In this document: piece after piece, positions 48,401 through 60,625 of the stretch
How positions within the stretch are numbered: position 1 is the stretch's first letter
How the letters are laid out: each line of letters opens with the position of its first letter
Assembly (NCBI RefSeq): GCF_021155765.1
Contig: NC_060107.1
Coordinates: 12,324,501 to 12,388,500 of the forward strand
Source: Diprion similis
Lineage: Eukaryota; Arthropoda; Insecta; Hymenoptera; Diprionidae
Length of the DNA: 64,000 bases
Direction of reading: 5' to 3'
Notes under the pieces: generated by a model
Told to the model about the DNA's origin: nothing
Seen by the model: only the letters and a program-made list of their open reading frames with translations
Databases searched by the model: none
Made by a program: the position numbers and the translations under genes

Positions 48401-50919
48401 AGTAAGTATTTCCTGATTCAAAGTTGAAGGGTATTAATTCGATACGCGGAAATGAAGTTTATGTAACACTATTATAATTGATGCATATTTTTTTACCTGC
48501 ATTTTTGCGACAGTACACAAAAGGAACATTTGAATATAAAAAACACTTGTAAACCACACTTTTGTTACATAAAGTATTATCAGTACCATGAAGGCAAAGT
48601 ATTCTTTACCACGCAAATTTGCAATATTCGTCTTCGATTTGCAGACACGATCACCTGACTCATATTACAAACTTATGCTAAAAGACTCACTCTGCCTTCT
48701 TGATGCACTATCTACTATTTTTGAACAAGTCAATTCTGATGAGCCTAACATTTTGATTTGTATTAACGAAAACTTGAAAAACCAGTAATGAACTGATTAA
48801 TGTCTTGCCTAAGCTTTTACGAGCGTAAAATTTTATTTTCATTAGACTGTCCGCTTCGACCAGTTTCGCAATTCTGGCTCTAGTCCAGAATACCCCAGCG
48901 AAGTCGGATGGTCCGAAATACACAAAAGACTGTTACATTTCAGAATCGGGCTAGGTATAGAATTCTGAACTAGACTAAAGAGGAATGAACTGAAAAACTC
49001 CTGAAACACAAAGAGTTGTGCCTTACTCAAGGTGGCTGTAATTGCAGGTAACATGTCTAAAGCTTGTTCTAGATACAAATCATCTCGAAAGGTGTTTGCG
49101 AGAAGCAATTGTACATGGACAACCTGGTAGCGGAAAACCATGGAAAAAGATATTCATCGTTGTCGAGGGTATTTATTCTATGGAAGGCTCCATCGTTCAC
49201 CTTCCTGATATTTTGAAACTGAAGAAAAAATACAAGGTGAGTTCTCTGCGAAATCCAGGTACTCTGATGACTTAATTCATAGCCAATCACTTCTGTCCTT
49301 AACTTGACAGGCCTATCTTTACCTTGACGAAGCACACAGCACTGGTGCTATGGGGGCCCATGGTAGAGGGGTTTGCGACTATTATGGAATCGATTCACGG
49401 CAGGTCGACATACTTATGGGAACTTTCACAAAGAGTTTTGGATCTGCTGGCGGGTACATAGCTGGAACTAAGGTGAGGTGCACTGACTATGAGATATTAA
49501 AATGATTAGATAATTATTGATGTTTGAACGAATTAGCCATGTAGTAATGCCTAAAGAGGATCTGAGCATCCTTCACGCCTGGAATTTGCTTCACTGTTCC
49601 AAATGACAAAATTCTTCTTTCAGGAACTTATTGATCATTTACGAGTACACAGTCACGGGCACACCTACGCCTCGTCAATGTCGCCGCCGGTGGCGCAACA
49701 AATTATCACTTCAATGCGTATCATTGCTGGAGAGGACGGCACAGACGCGGGACATAATCGCACCAAACAGCTTGCCAGAAACACGAGATATTTCAGACGC
49801 AGGCTCAATCAGATCGGTGTTATTACTTACGGTAACATGGATTCGCCTGTAGTGCCTATGATGGTTTATCTCTACTCAAAAATCGGGTAAGTTGGCTTTT
49901 GAGGAAGGTCCGTCGGTTGAAAATCAATCCTTTTTTCTTCATTTTATTGTGAGATGGTCTGATGTTGAGTATTTATCTAATTGATACATTCGTTAGCTAC
50001 AATGGTTCTCCTAAAAAGGCAAAATAATTAACAAAGTTGTAAACTAGAGCTGAAATAGCGATTTTTCATCTAATCGATTTAAAACGCTCAAAAATCTGGA
50101 ATATTCATTCGTTTTCATTCTGCGACGAGGCTTTTTTTATAGAAGATTATTTTATACAATTCCGACGTTTCCGAAATCTTCAATTTTTCAATACCGTGTT
50201 GATATACATTTTGATCAACAAATAATCATATTGAATTGACTATTGCGAGAAAAAAATCTAGTTCCGCGAATTCGTAAAAAAGATTTTCACACAAAATAAG
50301 CTATGCTCGAGTGAAATTTAACGAGCATGCTAAATATTTCAACGTTTTCAGACGATTCGAAATGAAAAATCGAAATCGCAGGTCTTCATAGTTTTGTCTT
50401 CTTTTTTTTTAAGGCTTTCCGAGATAATCGACGTAGCTTACAGATGTAACAGTTTGATGAACACTTAACGTGCGACCATCTCATAATGACATTACCAGCA
50501 AAGTATTGACATTCCACTGTACAACCTCCTTACCACCCCGTACTTTTAAAAAATCATGGCTATTAACACTACCATTGTGAACCAATTTTCAGAACCGTGG
50601 TGCGGACGCTGACAGCGCACGGAATCGCGACAGTTGGCGTCGGTTTTCCAGCAACTCCGCTCATGGCGGGCAGAATACGTTTCTGCCTATCAGCAGCGCA
50701 TACAAAGGAACAGTTAGACTACGTGAGTAGTTGGAACAATCTATAATTGAACATCTGGCAGTATTTTGTGGAGCAGTACAGCATTCATATCTTGCTGTGT
50801 TCTCATTACAGGTTTTAAAAAATATCGAAGAAATTGCTGACACGCTTGGCCTTAAATATTCGAGGAAACCACGCGATCCTAATCCGATAGAATATTACTC
50901 AGACAGTGAAACCGAATGA
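45236..50919 (+). CDS. lace: Serine palmitoyltransferase subunit 2 (SPTLC2 orthologue)
   Basis: This is the catalytic subunit of the ER enzyme that condenses serine with palmitoyl-CoA, the first step of sphingolipid synthesis. It needs pyridoxal phosphate and pairs with an SPTLC1 subunit. Ten coding exons (45236-45403, 46704-46874, 47219-47373, 47936-48081, 48183-48401, 49073-49236, 49311-49472, 49624-49886, 50593-50722, 50812-50919) total 1,686 nt, or 561 residues, near the family length, with all phases matching. A membrane segment lies at about residues 78-100. DEAHS is at 347-351 and the PLP-binding lysine, in [13 protein letters not shown], is K382. ATG 45236 is the first ATG after the presumed TSS; a second in-frame ATG at 45254 is possible. 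No catalytic residue is missing. Confidence 0.96.
46704..46874 (+). CDS. lace: lace exon 2, membrane segment
   Basis: Residues 57-113 include the hydrophobic stretch [20 protein letters not shown], which should anchor the subunit in the ER membrane. Acceptor is TTTTTTTTCAG; both ends are in phase 0. Confidence 0.92.
47219..47373 (+). CDS. lace: lace exon 3
   Basis: Residues 114-164 contain the amphipathic [20 protein letters not shown] and the family motif [11 protein letters not shown]. It ends two bases into a codon. Confidence 0.93.
47936..48081 (+). CDS. lace: lace exon 4
   Basis: Residues 165-213 carry [13 protein letters not shown] and [13 protein letters not shown], the conserved opening of the alpha-oxoamine synthase fold. 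Confidence 0.95.
48183..48401 (+). CDS. lace: lace exon 5
   Basis: Residues 214-286 contain [15 protein letters not shown] and [12 protein letters not shown], the cofactor-fold segment with the stacking histidine. It is split from exon 6 in an Asn codon. Confidence 0.95.
49073..49236 (+). CDS. lace: lace exon 6
   Basis: Residues 287-341 contain [15 protein letters not shown] and [14 protein letters not shown]. The acceptor used is CTTGTTCTAG, because an AG about 27 nt upstream would put stops or foreign residues in frame. Confidence 0.9.
49311..49472 (+). CDS. lace: lace exon 7, PLP-lysine exon
   Basis: Residues 342-395 contain [10 protein letters not shown] and the cofactor lysine in [13 protein letters not shown] (K382). 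Phase 0 at both ends. Confidence 0.95.
49624..49886 (+). CDS. lace: lace exon 8
   Basis: Residues 396-482 contain [15 protein letters not shown] and [10 protein letters not shown]. The intron after it carries an inverted-repeat element. Confidence 0.95.
50030..50398. mobile_element. Inverted-repeat element in lace intron 8
   Basis: Arms 50030-50092 and 50339-50398 are inverted relatives sharing CGATTTTTCAT and an AAAACGCTCAAA/AAAACGTTGAAA block. It is non-coding and about 370 bp. Confidence 0.55.
50593..50722 (+). CDS. lace: lace exon 9
   Basis: Residues 483-526 contain [20 protein letters not shown], a strongly conserved C-terminal block of the enzyme. Confidence 0.95.
50812..50919 (+). 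CDS. lace: lace exon 10
   Basis: Residues 527-561 end in an acidic tail (YYSDSETE) and a TGA stop at 50917-50919. Confidence 0.93.
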   Translation, partial: VLKNIEEIADTLGLKYSRKPRDPNPIEYYSDSETE

Positions 50920-53747
50920 CCTGCCTCGTAGTCTCCACTGGTTACGACGTTCAATTTGAGGGTGAAATTTCTTGTGATGGCTAACGGGGTGGGTGTTACC
51001 TTATTCACTTAGACAGTACCCCAGGCCACTAACGGAAAAAGTCGGATGCACAGTAAGAGTTAAAAAAAATCACCCTCCTAATTGTTTATCTATATATTTA
51101 TATAAGTACCGGCTAATACGCAGAGCGAAAATAAACAAAAACTCCTCCATCACATACACGAGAAAGCACATAGCGGAACTAACAGATCAAAAACGTTGAA
51201 AGTACGCGGGATCATTTTATCTTTCCTTGTAAGCCTGAATCTGGGGGAATATATTAACTAGTCAGAAGAATTTATCAAAGCTAATCAAACCGTCGATCTA
51301 TCAAGTTGACTGCGACGAGTACGAAGTTTATTTTAGCCCAATCATGATGTGCTGGCACAAGCGATTGATTTCGAAAAATCGAAAGTAGCAATTGTAACAG
51401 TAGACGGATTTAAACCTAATGTGTAACTTAAGTGGACGGAGCCACTCAACGCAACTGTTACAAGTATAAAACCTGTAATGTTACACGACACATATCACAG
51501 TATCTATCAATTCGAGGTGCAGTTTGTAATTTCCAAATTTTACTCACGGTGCGAAACGGGTCATATATACAGTTCTTATCAAAGAAATAATATTAATTAC
51601 CCTTTATCGGGTATTAAAGCGGCACATATGCCGAAACGCGCTTGTCCACTGAATAATTACCTGTATGTACATCGGACTTTGTAGGCAAAGAGAAATTCGA
51701 TATTGATGTATGGAATTTTTTAGTGAACATCAACGTCGCCAAAGCTTTTAATCATAAACTTAATGTTGCCTTATAGACCAGCGCGCCTAGCGCGACGTGG
51801 TGCGACTTATTATCGTAGTATATAGTGGTAGGTATAAATTCTTATCTCCCTATTTTTTCACGCGATTTTTTCTGGAGGATATTATTAGTGATCCTGAGGT
51901 GACCTGGACGAACTTTTTAAAACCAATTAATTCCAGACACGCAACGCTCTATAATCATTCAACGCAAAATATAATGTACTCACTTTCCAAACCCTAAAGT
52001 TATTGATAATCATAATTATAGATAGCTATATAATCTAGTACTGAGTTCTAGTATAATTTCTGCAATGTTTTACAGAATTAGGAAGTACCTCGTCGAAGAA
52101 ATCTGTTTGAAAAAAATTCTTATTTAAATAGTCTCCTAAAGTTGACGCATCCTTCATGTCGTTCAAATTGCTATACAATTAGTGAACCACTGTTTTGTTG
52201 GCTCTTTAACGTTAGACTTTAGTTCACGTGCATGTGTTAGTACACAGATTTATGATCATGCGCAAATCTATGTAAAAACGGGATCTTTCGATCTTCTATA
52301 TCTTTTAAATTTCTAAATTAATAGATTATATCATTTGTATTATAGCTAAAATACGTTTCTTTTCCAATCAGGCAAAATACAAAATCCGGTAGGGCTTGAT
52401 TGATTCATGTAGAATGAAAACAGTCTGAATGGTCAACACATTCATTGTGATCTGATAAATTTGTCAAATTGCAAATTAAAAGTAGAATTATAAATAAAGG
52501 CTCATTGTTTCAATCTACGTGAAGTAAGATGAACAGAAATCAAATCGATCGGTTTGTGTATAATATTTTATTTTCAAGTATAATATTCCTGTTGTAGTTA
52601 CAATGACCGGCTCAGTTCAAATCACAAAAACGTTCAATTTATGTACCTACATTCGTATTATTAATACTTAATAAGATTTGTAATTATATGCTTACAAGAA
52701 TCGATTAACCCCGAGAACTTCGGCTGGTAGAAAACGGGCCATTTGTTGTGCCATAAGTATATGTTATCGCCGTGTTTGGTCAAGTGTTATATCGCAACTC
52801 TTTGGCATGTTAGGTGAACAAATAATACTATACATAAATATATACATCATTATATCCAATTGCTGAGCTTTTAAAATACGATCAAGGCAAAAAACGGGTA
52901 CGAGATTTTCGATAGTTTTAGAATATCAAATGGTCAATTTGGTCAAACCTATAATGCAGGATGTGAACCATTTCGGATTTATCTTCTGTCTATAAAAATT
53001 TTACTATCAATAATACGTACTGAATTTTAAATCGTACCATAAAATATCATGCTCTAAAGAAATAAATTGAAAATAAAATAATTATTCTATATAATAGCGG
53101 TAACTTTTTGCAATCTTTACCGTAAGAAAATACAAAAGATCGTACATACAGATGTATGATTTCAAAGTTCTTTAAAGAATGCACAGATTATATTAAACAC
53201 ATATCTCTTAATCGCAAACTTAAAGTACGCTACTATTATCTGTCTCTTTGCAAGTTCACACATTCCTGTCACAATTTTATTTTTGTATTAATTATTAATT
53301 AGTATTTAAAAAAAAAAAGTTGTATCTAAAATATAATATTAACATTATTATTACATAGATAAATTGTACGTTTTCTTGTACACAGGTACCCTGATTTTTT
53401 TCTTCATTTTATTTGTTTCTTTCATGTAACATATTGACATAAATATGATTATTACAGACTCAACGTTATCATGGGTATAGGTGTTTGGAAAGGTAAATAT
53501 GCATAGATTAATCAGTTTCATTTTATTACACAAAGTAAAAAATATGTATTCCAGTATTTTGAAATACTTTTCTCCAGATTACTACAAACTAGTTGATTAA
53601 AAAATTGCAGAAATACAGCTAAGTTCTTGGTAATGCTCTGCTGTCATGTAAGAACGATTGTACATATATAGTTACACATAAATCTATATATGGATATACC
53701 TACGAACTAATCATCTCCAGTCTTAAAAAACTCTTTATTTTAATATG
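50920..53747. other. Convergent 3' region between lace and Sas-4
   Basis: AT-rich, with no supported gene. It holds the 3' UTRs of both genes; minus-strand AATAAA hexamers lie at 53734-53739 and further down. Confidence 0.6.
51130..51135 (+). terminator. Candidate lace polyadenylation signal
   Basis: AATAAA lies about 210 nt after the lace stop. Further copies occur downstream, so the main cleavage site is not fixed by sequence alone. Confidence 0.4.
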
Positions 53748-53879
53748 TTACTGATGGTGGGAGTCCATGAGAAGGTTTCCATCTTTGTCTTTGAGTCTTA
53801 CTCTGCCACCGGCATATCGTGTCTCCTGGGAACCGTCTGGATAGACTAATTTTACTGTTCCATCCGGATACTCCCGCCT
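53748..53879 (-). CDS. Sas-4: Sas-4 terminal exon
   Basis: This exon encodes [19 protein letters not shown] through [11 protein letters not shown] and a TAA stop, the conserved end of the TCP10 C-terminal domain that binds STIL/Ana2. Confidence 0.94.
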   Translation of the reverse strand, partial: RREYPDGTVKLVYPDGSQETRYAGGRVRLKDKDGNLLMDSHHQ

Positions 53880-56800
53880 CTGATTGCAGGAAAACGATAT
53901 TTTTCGTGAGTTTAGAAAACAAAAATTCTTAATTGAATATACTAGTGATATCTTTAGCGTAAATGAGAACAAATCAGCATTAAACAATAAAGAAGTAAAT
54001 AATTGGTCAAACTGACGTCGAAAAAATATTCAGAGCAATTTATAAAAATTAACTGATCGATTTATAAATTATTACTTTGTGATCCTTTGTATGGACTTCC
54101 CGCTGGCCATTAGGCAAAATGAGGAGTTTTTCACCATCTGCTGAAGTTTCGGCTAAAGTTCCGTCCGGTAAGGCCCATTTTTCTGTCCCGTTGGACTGCA
54201 ATATTCTGACGGAACCGTCGGGGAACGATACTTCTACAGTTCCATCCTTTGATCTCCTTTCCATCTGTCCACTGTGGCAAGCAAGATTTGCAAATAGTAA
54301 ATAATAGAACTAATCTCGAATCTATGTGTAATCAGTAGATAGTGGGAAAAGATCAACACTGAAACTTCATCATACTCAGGAAATTCCAGGATTTCCAGTC
54401 CATCGGGCATTGTAGTGTGCCAGGTTCTTGTAGTGGCATAAAAGTATTTAACGCTTCCATCTTTTCTGCTCTCGCAAACATCTCCGTTGTAGTAAATCAA
54501 CTTCGTGACCATCCCGTCAGCAGAAATTTTCTTGACATTACCATTTGGATACCAGAACTCCACACGACCATCTGCATGTTGCACTTCTTTTATACCTTGT
54601 TTGTCTACTTTCCCCCCATTCTTGACATTCGGCGACTTTTGGCTTTTCAAAGTACCTATGGTTTCCTTGCTGCTCACGGAAGTTTTCAGTGATGAATTCT
54701 TTTTGTTGGCATAATCTTCAATTCCATTTTCATTATCAATTTCAATTATTTCTCCAGTCATGCCTTCACTCTCACCTTTTGAAAGATTGTCTCCTTGCTC
54801 AAAATTGCTTCCATCAGATAAATCTCTTGCCTGATTTGCTTCGCGTAGAGGTCTTGTAATCAGCTCGTTACATTTGATTGAATTCTTTTCATTTTCCAAT
54901 CCACGCACTGCCTTCTGCGTGGCTTCTTCGCTCTCTTTCAAGCCTATAGTTGCGTCTTTCAGTAGGTTTTCATACAAGTCTCGTTTCCTTGTAGTACAGT
55001 TTTTGCTATTCGATCCTAACTGGCTTCTGTCATAGACGATCATTTTGCTTCCATCAGAATTCACTTGGTCACAATTCTCATTTTCCAGATCATTCAAATG
55101 CATCGCCTCAATCATTGGTTGTACCAAAAATGCATCCTCGTCAGAAGACGAGTCCTGCTTTCGTGGCACATGCTTCTGAGAATCTAGCGCCTTGTTTATT
55201 CGATGTATAGCTTTGGTGTTTGAAGGTATAACACTTTTACTGTGAAGCCTCGATCGCGTTGTTGTTCTTCGCATATTTTGAAGTTTTTCAACTTCCTGCT
55301 TTAGCTTCGAATTCTCCGACTGTAAAATTCTCACCTGACTTCTGTGCCTGGCTTGAGCGGCATTCCATCTGCTTTCTTTCTGGTTCATTTCATCTCTCAA
55401 TTCCTCTAATTGATCTTTCAGACTTTGTACTTCTTGCCGTTCCTGTTTGTTTTGTTGAGCTTTAACGTGTGCGTCTTTCAACCGATTCTCTAGAGCTGCT
55501 TTTTCTCTAGTTAATCTTTTCCTCTCCTCTTGGATAGCGTTCTCCAACCTTTGTTTACGTTCTTCAAAACAGGCTTCTTTTTCCTTCAAATTACGCTCCA
55601 ATGCTTTTCGTTCCTCCTGCAACTTTTCTTTTAGAGTTTTTGCTGCTATATTTTCCTTTCTGAAGATCTCGATCTCCTGCTCCAATTCCAATAATCGAAT
55701 TTTCAAAAGTTCCGATTTAAATATCAAGCCATTCTCTCCTCCCGTTTGCATTGAAGCCAACTCTTCTTCGATTAAAGTCGCATCTGCTAGTGATAAGCCT
55801 TCATTTTCAGCTTCTGAGTTATCATTTTTGTCGTAGTTCTCTGAAGCTGAATCAGAAATATTGATATCATCACCATGATGTTCTTCCGTAGACTGTTCAG
55901 CATTTAACTCTTGTTGCTGATTTTGATTCAAATCTGAAGCAAAATTGTCATTGTAATAATGATTTGTGTAATTGTTAGCATTCATGTGCCGTGGTTGGAT
56001 AACTTTGGATGGCATTTCCATGGAGCGGTGACCCTCCAAGCTTGTAGCTCGATCGAACAAAGACTGATGATGATCATCATCTCCAATAACGGAAGTAGAT
56101 TCCTGAGCATCCGAAGAATCCGTAGTGATCGAACAATCGCTCCACGCCCTCTGATCAGAATAATTTCGTGATGCTTCAGATACTGTTGATATAGTGGAAG
56201 TATCAGTCAAACCAATTGTCTTGTACTCGTTATATTCCGAAAATCGGACATGCAGGCTAGTGTTCTTTTCGTAATTGACTTGATGGTCAATATTTCTTTC
56301 GTTTTCACCATTAGCTTCCTCACTTATTTGATAGTCTGTACCGTAATTAGGATCAACGTCAGTACCATACGGAAGTTCACAGATATTTTCAGCAGAATTT
56401 TCATCAAAAATTTCAATCATCTCGTATTTATCAGTCGCCTGATTCTCCAAGTTTAATACGTCTCTTCTAGGTTGCGAATTTTCGGAAATTTCTCTTTGCT
56501 GATGTTTCATATAGGTGGCAGAATTATTGCTCTGCGTTGTGTAAACTATTTCGGCGAGTAGTAAATCTTCATTAATGTCGTGTTCTTTGCTTCTCCATTT
56601 CTGTGCCAACGTCGAAACTTTATTTTTGCTAACGCTTTTTGATTTAAGTGGCGTTGATTGAACGGATTGTTGCAGCAAGGCAACAACAGTGCTCGATGTT
56701 GAACAGAAACTAGAATTCTCAGCCTTCTCCTCAAGAAGTTCAAAAATTCTTACTTCTTCAAGCTCTCTTTTAGTCTTAGATTCAATGTCTGAAGTGTCAT

Positions 56801-57939
56801 GTTTGGTAACATTCTCCAGTTGTGGTTCCCGCGGGTTGCACATCGATTTGCTACGAACCCTGACGGGTGGTTTCACGTTTTTCAGACTCAACCTGCTTTG
56901 AGCTCTGTTCGGAATATTAGGAGAACAATTCTTCTGTACTTGAACCTTCTTCTGGGCTACCTTCTTCATAGATTTTGAAATTTCACCAGGTTTATCGGAA
57001 TGGGCTTTTACATTCTTCTTTACACTTTCCATTTTAACCGTACTAGGAAGTGACATAGTGCGTGGCCTCAAACGTTTTGAACTACTACATGCCGCTGCAC
57101 CCAATTTGAATCTGGCCAATCCTTCACCTTTTTTTAAAAATGGTCTTTTCACCGATTTTTTAGCATTAGTACCATTGACCGACTTTTCATTTTCGACTGC
57201 GAGTTGAGATTCCCTTAATCTCTCCTCAAGCAAAGTGTGAAAATCCTTTTTTGGAGATGGTACGGGAATATCGTCGATGATAAAAGACTTCCTTTTAGGG
57301 TTATCTGGCGGCAATGGTTCTACACCTTCAATTAACAATTCTGGAATAATTTTACAAGCCTCCTTTAACTCTGTCCTAAAATTAACTTCACTGCTATCCT
57401 TTTTATCACTAGAAATGGCATCCAAATTATCTGAAGCATCTGATCGTGCAGTAACGCTCAATGAATCATCAATGCACAGGTCTAAAAGTTGTTTTTCAAC
57501 ATATTTTGACAACTGAGTAGCTTCAGGAGTTTCTGGACTTTTTTTTTCAGGTACAATATGTTGATGGGGTGAACTAAGACTAGAATCATAAGGCAATTCA
57601 TGCTGCTTTTGAGATGGCAAGTGTTTTACATGGTCAGCGTTTGCAGGAAGAATTCTCAGGAGATTCTCATGCCTCTTTGTAGTTGTGTCAATCACACAGT
57701 TTTCTTCCAAGGAATCTTTGAATACAGGATCAATACTTCTATTTCCTTCACTGCTTATGTCATGAACAGACAAGCCCAGTGCTTGATACATGCGGACTTG
57801 TTCACGGCTCAAGGTTTCCCGTTGCTCTTGCTGGTGTTGAAGCAATCTTTCTTGCTGCTGAACTTGCCAGCGCCTTAATTCTTGGAGACGCTCCACTATT
57901 GATGCTTCCAAGGCCATCATTAAACCTACGTCGTAGGAT
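53748..57939 (-). CDS. Sas-4: Spindle assembly abnormal 4 / CPAP (CENPJ), 5' end uncertain
   Basis: This centriolar protein binds tubulin and controls centriole assembly and length. Exons 54376-57939, 54076-54271 and 53748-53879 join in frame. With the first in-frame ATG (57920) the protein is 1,290 residues. Landmarks: an N-terminal Gln-rich helix ([19 protein letters not shown]); the tubulin-binding region block [14 protein letters not shown] at about 258-271; a long coiled coil at about 730-885 containing [15 protein letters not shown]; and the TCP10 C-terminal G-box of repeated PDG/PNG beta-hairpins from about 1110 to the end. An acceptor at 57939 precedes the ATG with no in-frame stop between, so an upstream coding exon is likely and was not found. 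Confidence 0.95.
54076..54271 (-). CDS. Sas-4: Sas-4 G-box exon
   Basis: This exon encodes repeated hairpins ([43 protein letters not shown]) and closes in phase 0. Confidence 0.94.
54376..57939 (-). CDS. Sas-4: Sas-4 large exon
   Basis: This 3.56-kb exon encodes everything from the Gln-rich helix through the coiled coil to the first third of the G-box ([19 protein letters not shown]). It ends two bases into a codon at a GTATGA donor; joining restores FPDGQ. Confidence 0.95.
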
Positions 57940-59474
57940 CTACAAGAGAAATTGTTCATGCATTATCAATTGTATTTTAATAATTGTTATATTTATTTAG
58001 TTGACTATATTTGGTTCTACATTATTCTCTGGTAAGACTGGATTTTGACATCGATAATACTATCTACGATGCAGAAAAATGTTGGAAAACATTTCTAACA
58101 CAAAATTTTTATAAAATGCCATCTAAATATGAAGATATAAGATTCTCAACATGATAATAAAATTCTGTGTGAGTTACTATACCGCTGTCAGGTAATTGCC
58201 ATAGATTAAATACTAGATATGTGTTATTTATTGTGTACGATTTTTCACTTACTTTCTCTTATTAATTAGTATTTTTGAAACAAGAAAAAGTCTCTTAACG
58301 TTAGGCACATGAGGTACGCGTTATATTGACGGAAATTAAAGGTTTTCTGGCTGTTAGTTTTTTTTGTGTTTCAAATCAAACGCATAAACAGTGTTTTTCA
58401 ATATAGAATTGAAATCTTGTAGGTGATAATGAAATATGAATGTACGTGGTTATATATATATTGAATACATTAATCGCAAATTGAATCCAACCGTCAAAAA
58501 TACTGTTTCACCTCTTTCAAGTTAATGTCAGAATTATTTAGCCACTAACAAGCAATTATAATTCCGAAATTATGATTAAAGCTTTATTGACACCTTATTC
58601 TCAGAAATAATATTGCCATTAGCTACATTTTAGTGCTCGGTAAGCACAGATCCGTTATATTTTTAAAAACCGCATGCTGCTTGTTTACAGAATTACACAC
58701 AGAAATGCCGCACTGGCGCACTGGCAAATGCCGAGTGAAGTTGGCGGGGTTCACAGACAATATTCAGTCAACGCAGTCTAAATAAGCCATACGATTTGCG
58801 TAGCTTTTCTAATACGTGTTGCGATTGGCTGATTTCCATTCGTATTTCTCACTTCGTCTCGATTCGAGTGAGCTGAGCGGTATCCAAGTGCCGTGAAGCC
58901 TAAGGGCTTATCCTCGTGTTTTTTGTGTCCCTGATTTAGTAGCATTTTCTCATGCGAAATAGATTTTTGATACTAATTTTCGAGGTGCTTAGGCGGTAGA
59001 CACATGTCGGTAACCGACCAATAATCGGTTGTATTTAGCATCATTAAAGCAGTGAATGATGCTAAACATATCTATAGAAATCAGTAATCGAAACTGTGCG
59101 AATAACTAACGAAACAACAAACATCCACTGCCTCCATATTGTCAAAGGTGCGTTCCGAAATTTGCTGCCAGTGCTGTCAACCTTCTTTGATCTGTTTTGC
59201 GCTCCCGAGTTCCTGAGCAGCTCTGCCATCGACGTTGACTGCCATCGACATACAGTATGGATAAAGGACTTCGAAAAGTGTCCGCTAGAGTTAAACAAAG
59301 AGGGAACGAGGTGGAGGTCAATTGCTCTCTCTTTCTAGGAATTTTATTGGATTTTTATTTTATTTTAACAATCACGAATGGCCAAGAAACAATTTAAGGT
59401 GCGTTATTAAATGTTCTCGAACATTTTCGGATGAGAAACAAAAAATATACCAATACTTTTAATTTGTAATTTAT

Positions 59475-59686
59475 GTCCATTTTTATTTTATCTTAACTTA
59501 TAATCCTCAATATTTACTAAGAACATTGAGTTTCCATACAAATTTGAAGTTTTAAAATTTTGAAACTTTTTCCGTCGCGGGTCCATTTTTATTTTATCTT
59601 AACTTATAATCCTCAATATTTACTAAGAACACTGAGTTTCCATACAAATTTGAAGTTTTAAAATTTTGAAACTTTTTCCGTCGCGG
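59475..59686. repeat. Tandem duplication of a 106-bp unit
   Basis: Bases 59475-59580 and 59581-59686 are head-to-tail copies that differ at one base (ACATTGAG against ACACTGAG). The unit is AT-rich and ends in CCGTCGCGG. Confidence 0.95.
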
Positions 59687-59929
59687 GTCACAAAATTATC
59701 AATCGAGGATCCACCTGTTGCCAATCTCGACCTTCGAGCGACAAATCGACAAATCGATTGTTATTCCTTATGAAGCTCCCTTTTTTGTCATTAAAATTAT
59801 GCTACCTGACAAAAAGGTGTGAGTGGAGGAGGATATGTGTGTGAGGTGTGTGTGAAGATATGTATCCTCAGTCAACGTCTTTGAGATGAGCCAAGCGTTG
59901 GGCACTTTAGTTCGACGTTTTCACGAGCG

Positions 59930-60110
59930 GAGCGCTGCGGCGCCAAATTAGCACCTGAGATCAGCCGGTTGCGAGCCGCCGCGCTGCGCATGCGCGGTGG
60001 CGAGTGAGCACGCGGCGCGAGGCTAGTTCAATGGGCGAGAAGCGAGCGGCGAGTTAGTCTGCGACTAAGCTCGGAGAGAGCAAGATAGAAAAAAGAGTGC
60101 GACAGCGACA
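59930..60110 (+). promoter_or_regulatory. CpG-rich block with an NRF1-like site
   Basis: The densest CpG run in the window contains the palindrome GCGCATGCGC (59986-59995), the consensus for NRF1/erect-wing-type factors. It lies 500-700 bp upstream of the NSRP1 ATG, so it may be that gene's promoter. Confidence 0.35.
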
Positions 60111-60625
60111 AGGTTTTACTTATCTAACGATTGCTTGTGATCGAAATTACTTATTTGGGTCCTTACAAATTTGTTAATTTAATTAACGTTCATTTTATTG
60201 CAAATCCGAATACGCAGTGCGCGTGCCAAAATTTGTGTTGGCCCAGTGCGCAAAGCCCTAAATCATATTGCTACGCTCCTGAATAGAAAGAGACGGAGAT
60301 TGACCTCCACCGGTCGTTATCTCTTTCTACCAGCCGGCCATATTCTCTCTGTCCTGTAGATTTGTTGTACCACAATTGGTACCCCCTGCTAGTTTTGGAA
60401 CGCACTCTAAATACGGCAGACTTCGGGTCAGTTACTGACGAATGCTATTCAAGTGTCCGTTTTTGATTGAATATAATAAGTCCGGAATATAAGGAATAAA
60501 ATAACGAACCCATTACCTAACCCCAAAACCGACAAAACACAAACGTATATGTTGTTTAATAGAGTGATAGTAAAATAATCATCACAGAATTTTAAGCACA
60601 AAAGATTCTTCAATCCCTTTCTAAT

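Larger units (their letters stand above)
59148..60405. mobile_element. Candidate 1.26-kb inverted-repeat element upstream of NSRP1
   Basis: The outer ends are inverted (GTGCGTTCCGAAA on the left, GTGCGTTCCAAAA inward from the right). A second inverted block inside matches well: GTGGAGGTCAAT plus CTCTTTCTA at 59311-59337 against 60284-60310. No coding region or clear target duplication is seen. The CpG-rich middle could equally be host promoter DNA. Confidence 0.45.
57940..60625. other. Head-to-head region of Sas-4 and NSRP1
   Basis: Sequence at about 58.68-58.92 kb is GC-richer and may be the Sas-4 promoter and missing first exon. The 59.15-60.41 kb part is enclosed by inverted arms and includes a 106-bp tandem duplication and a very CpG-rich block. 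The NSRP1 start is 220 bp beyond. No other gene is seen. Confidence 0.5.

Noticed and set aside
49042..49072. An earlier acceptor for lace exon 6 at about 49046
   Set aside because: Using it inserts non-homologous residues and breaks the phase with exon 5; the CTTGTTCTAG acceptor restores the conserved KHNN junction.
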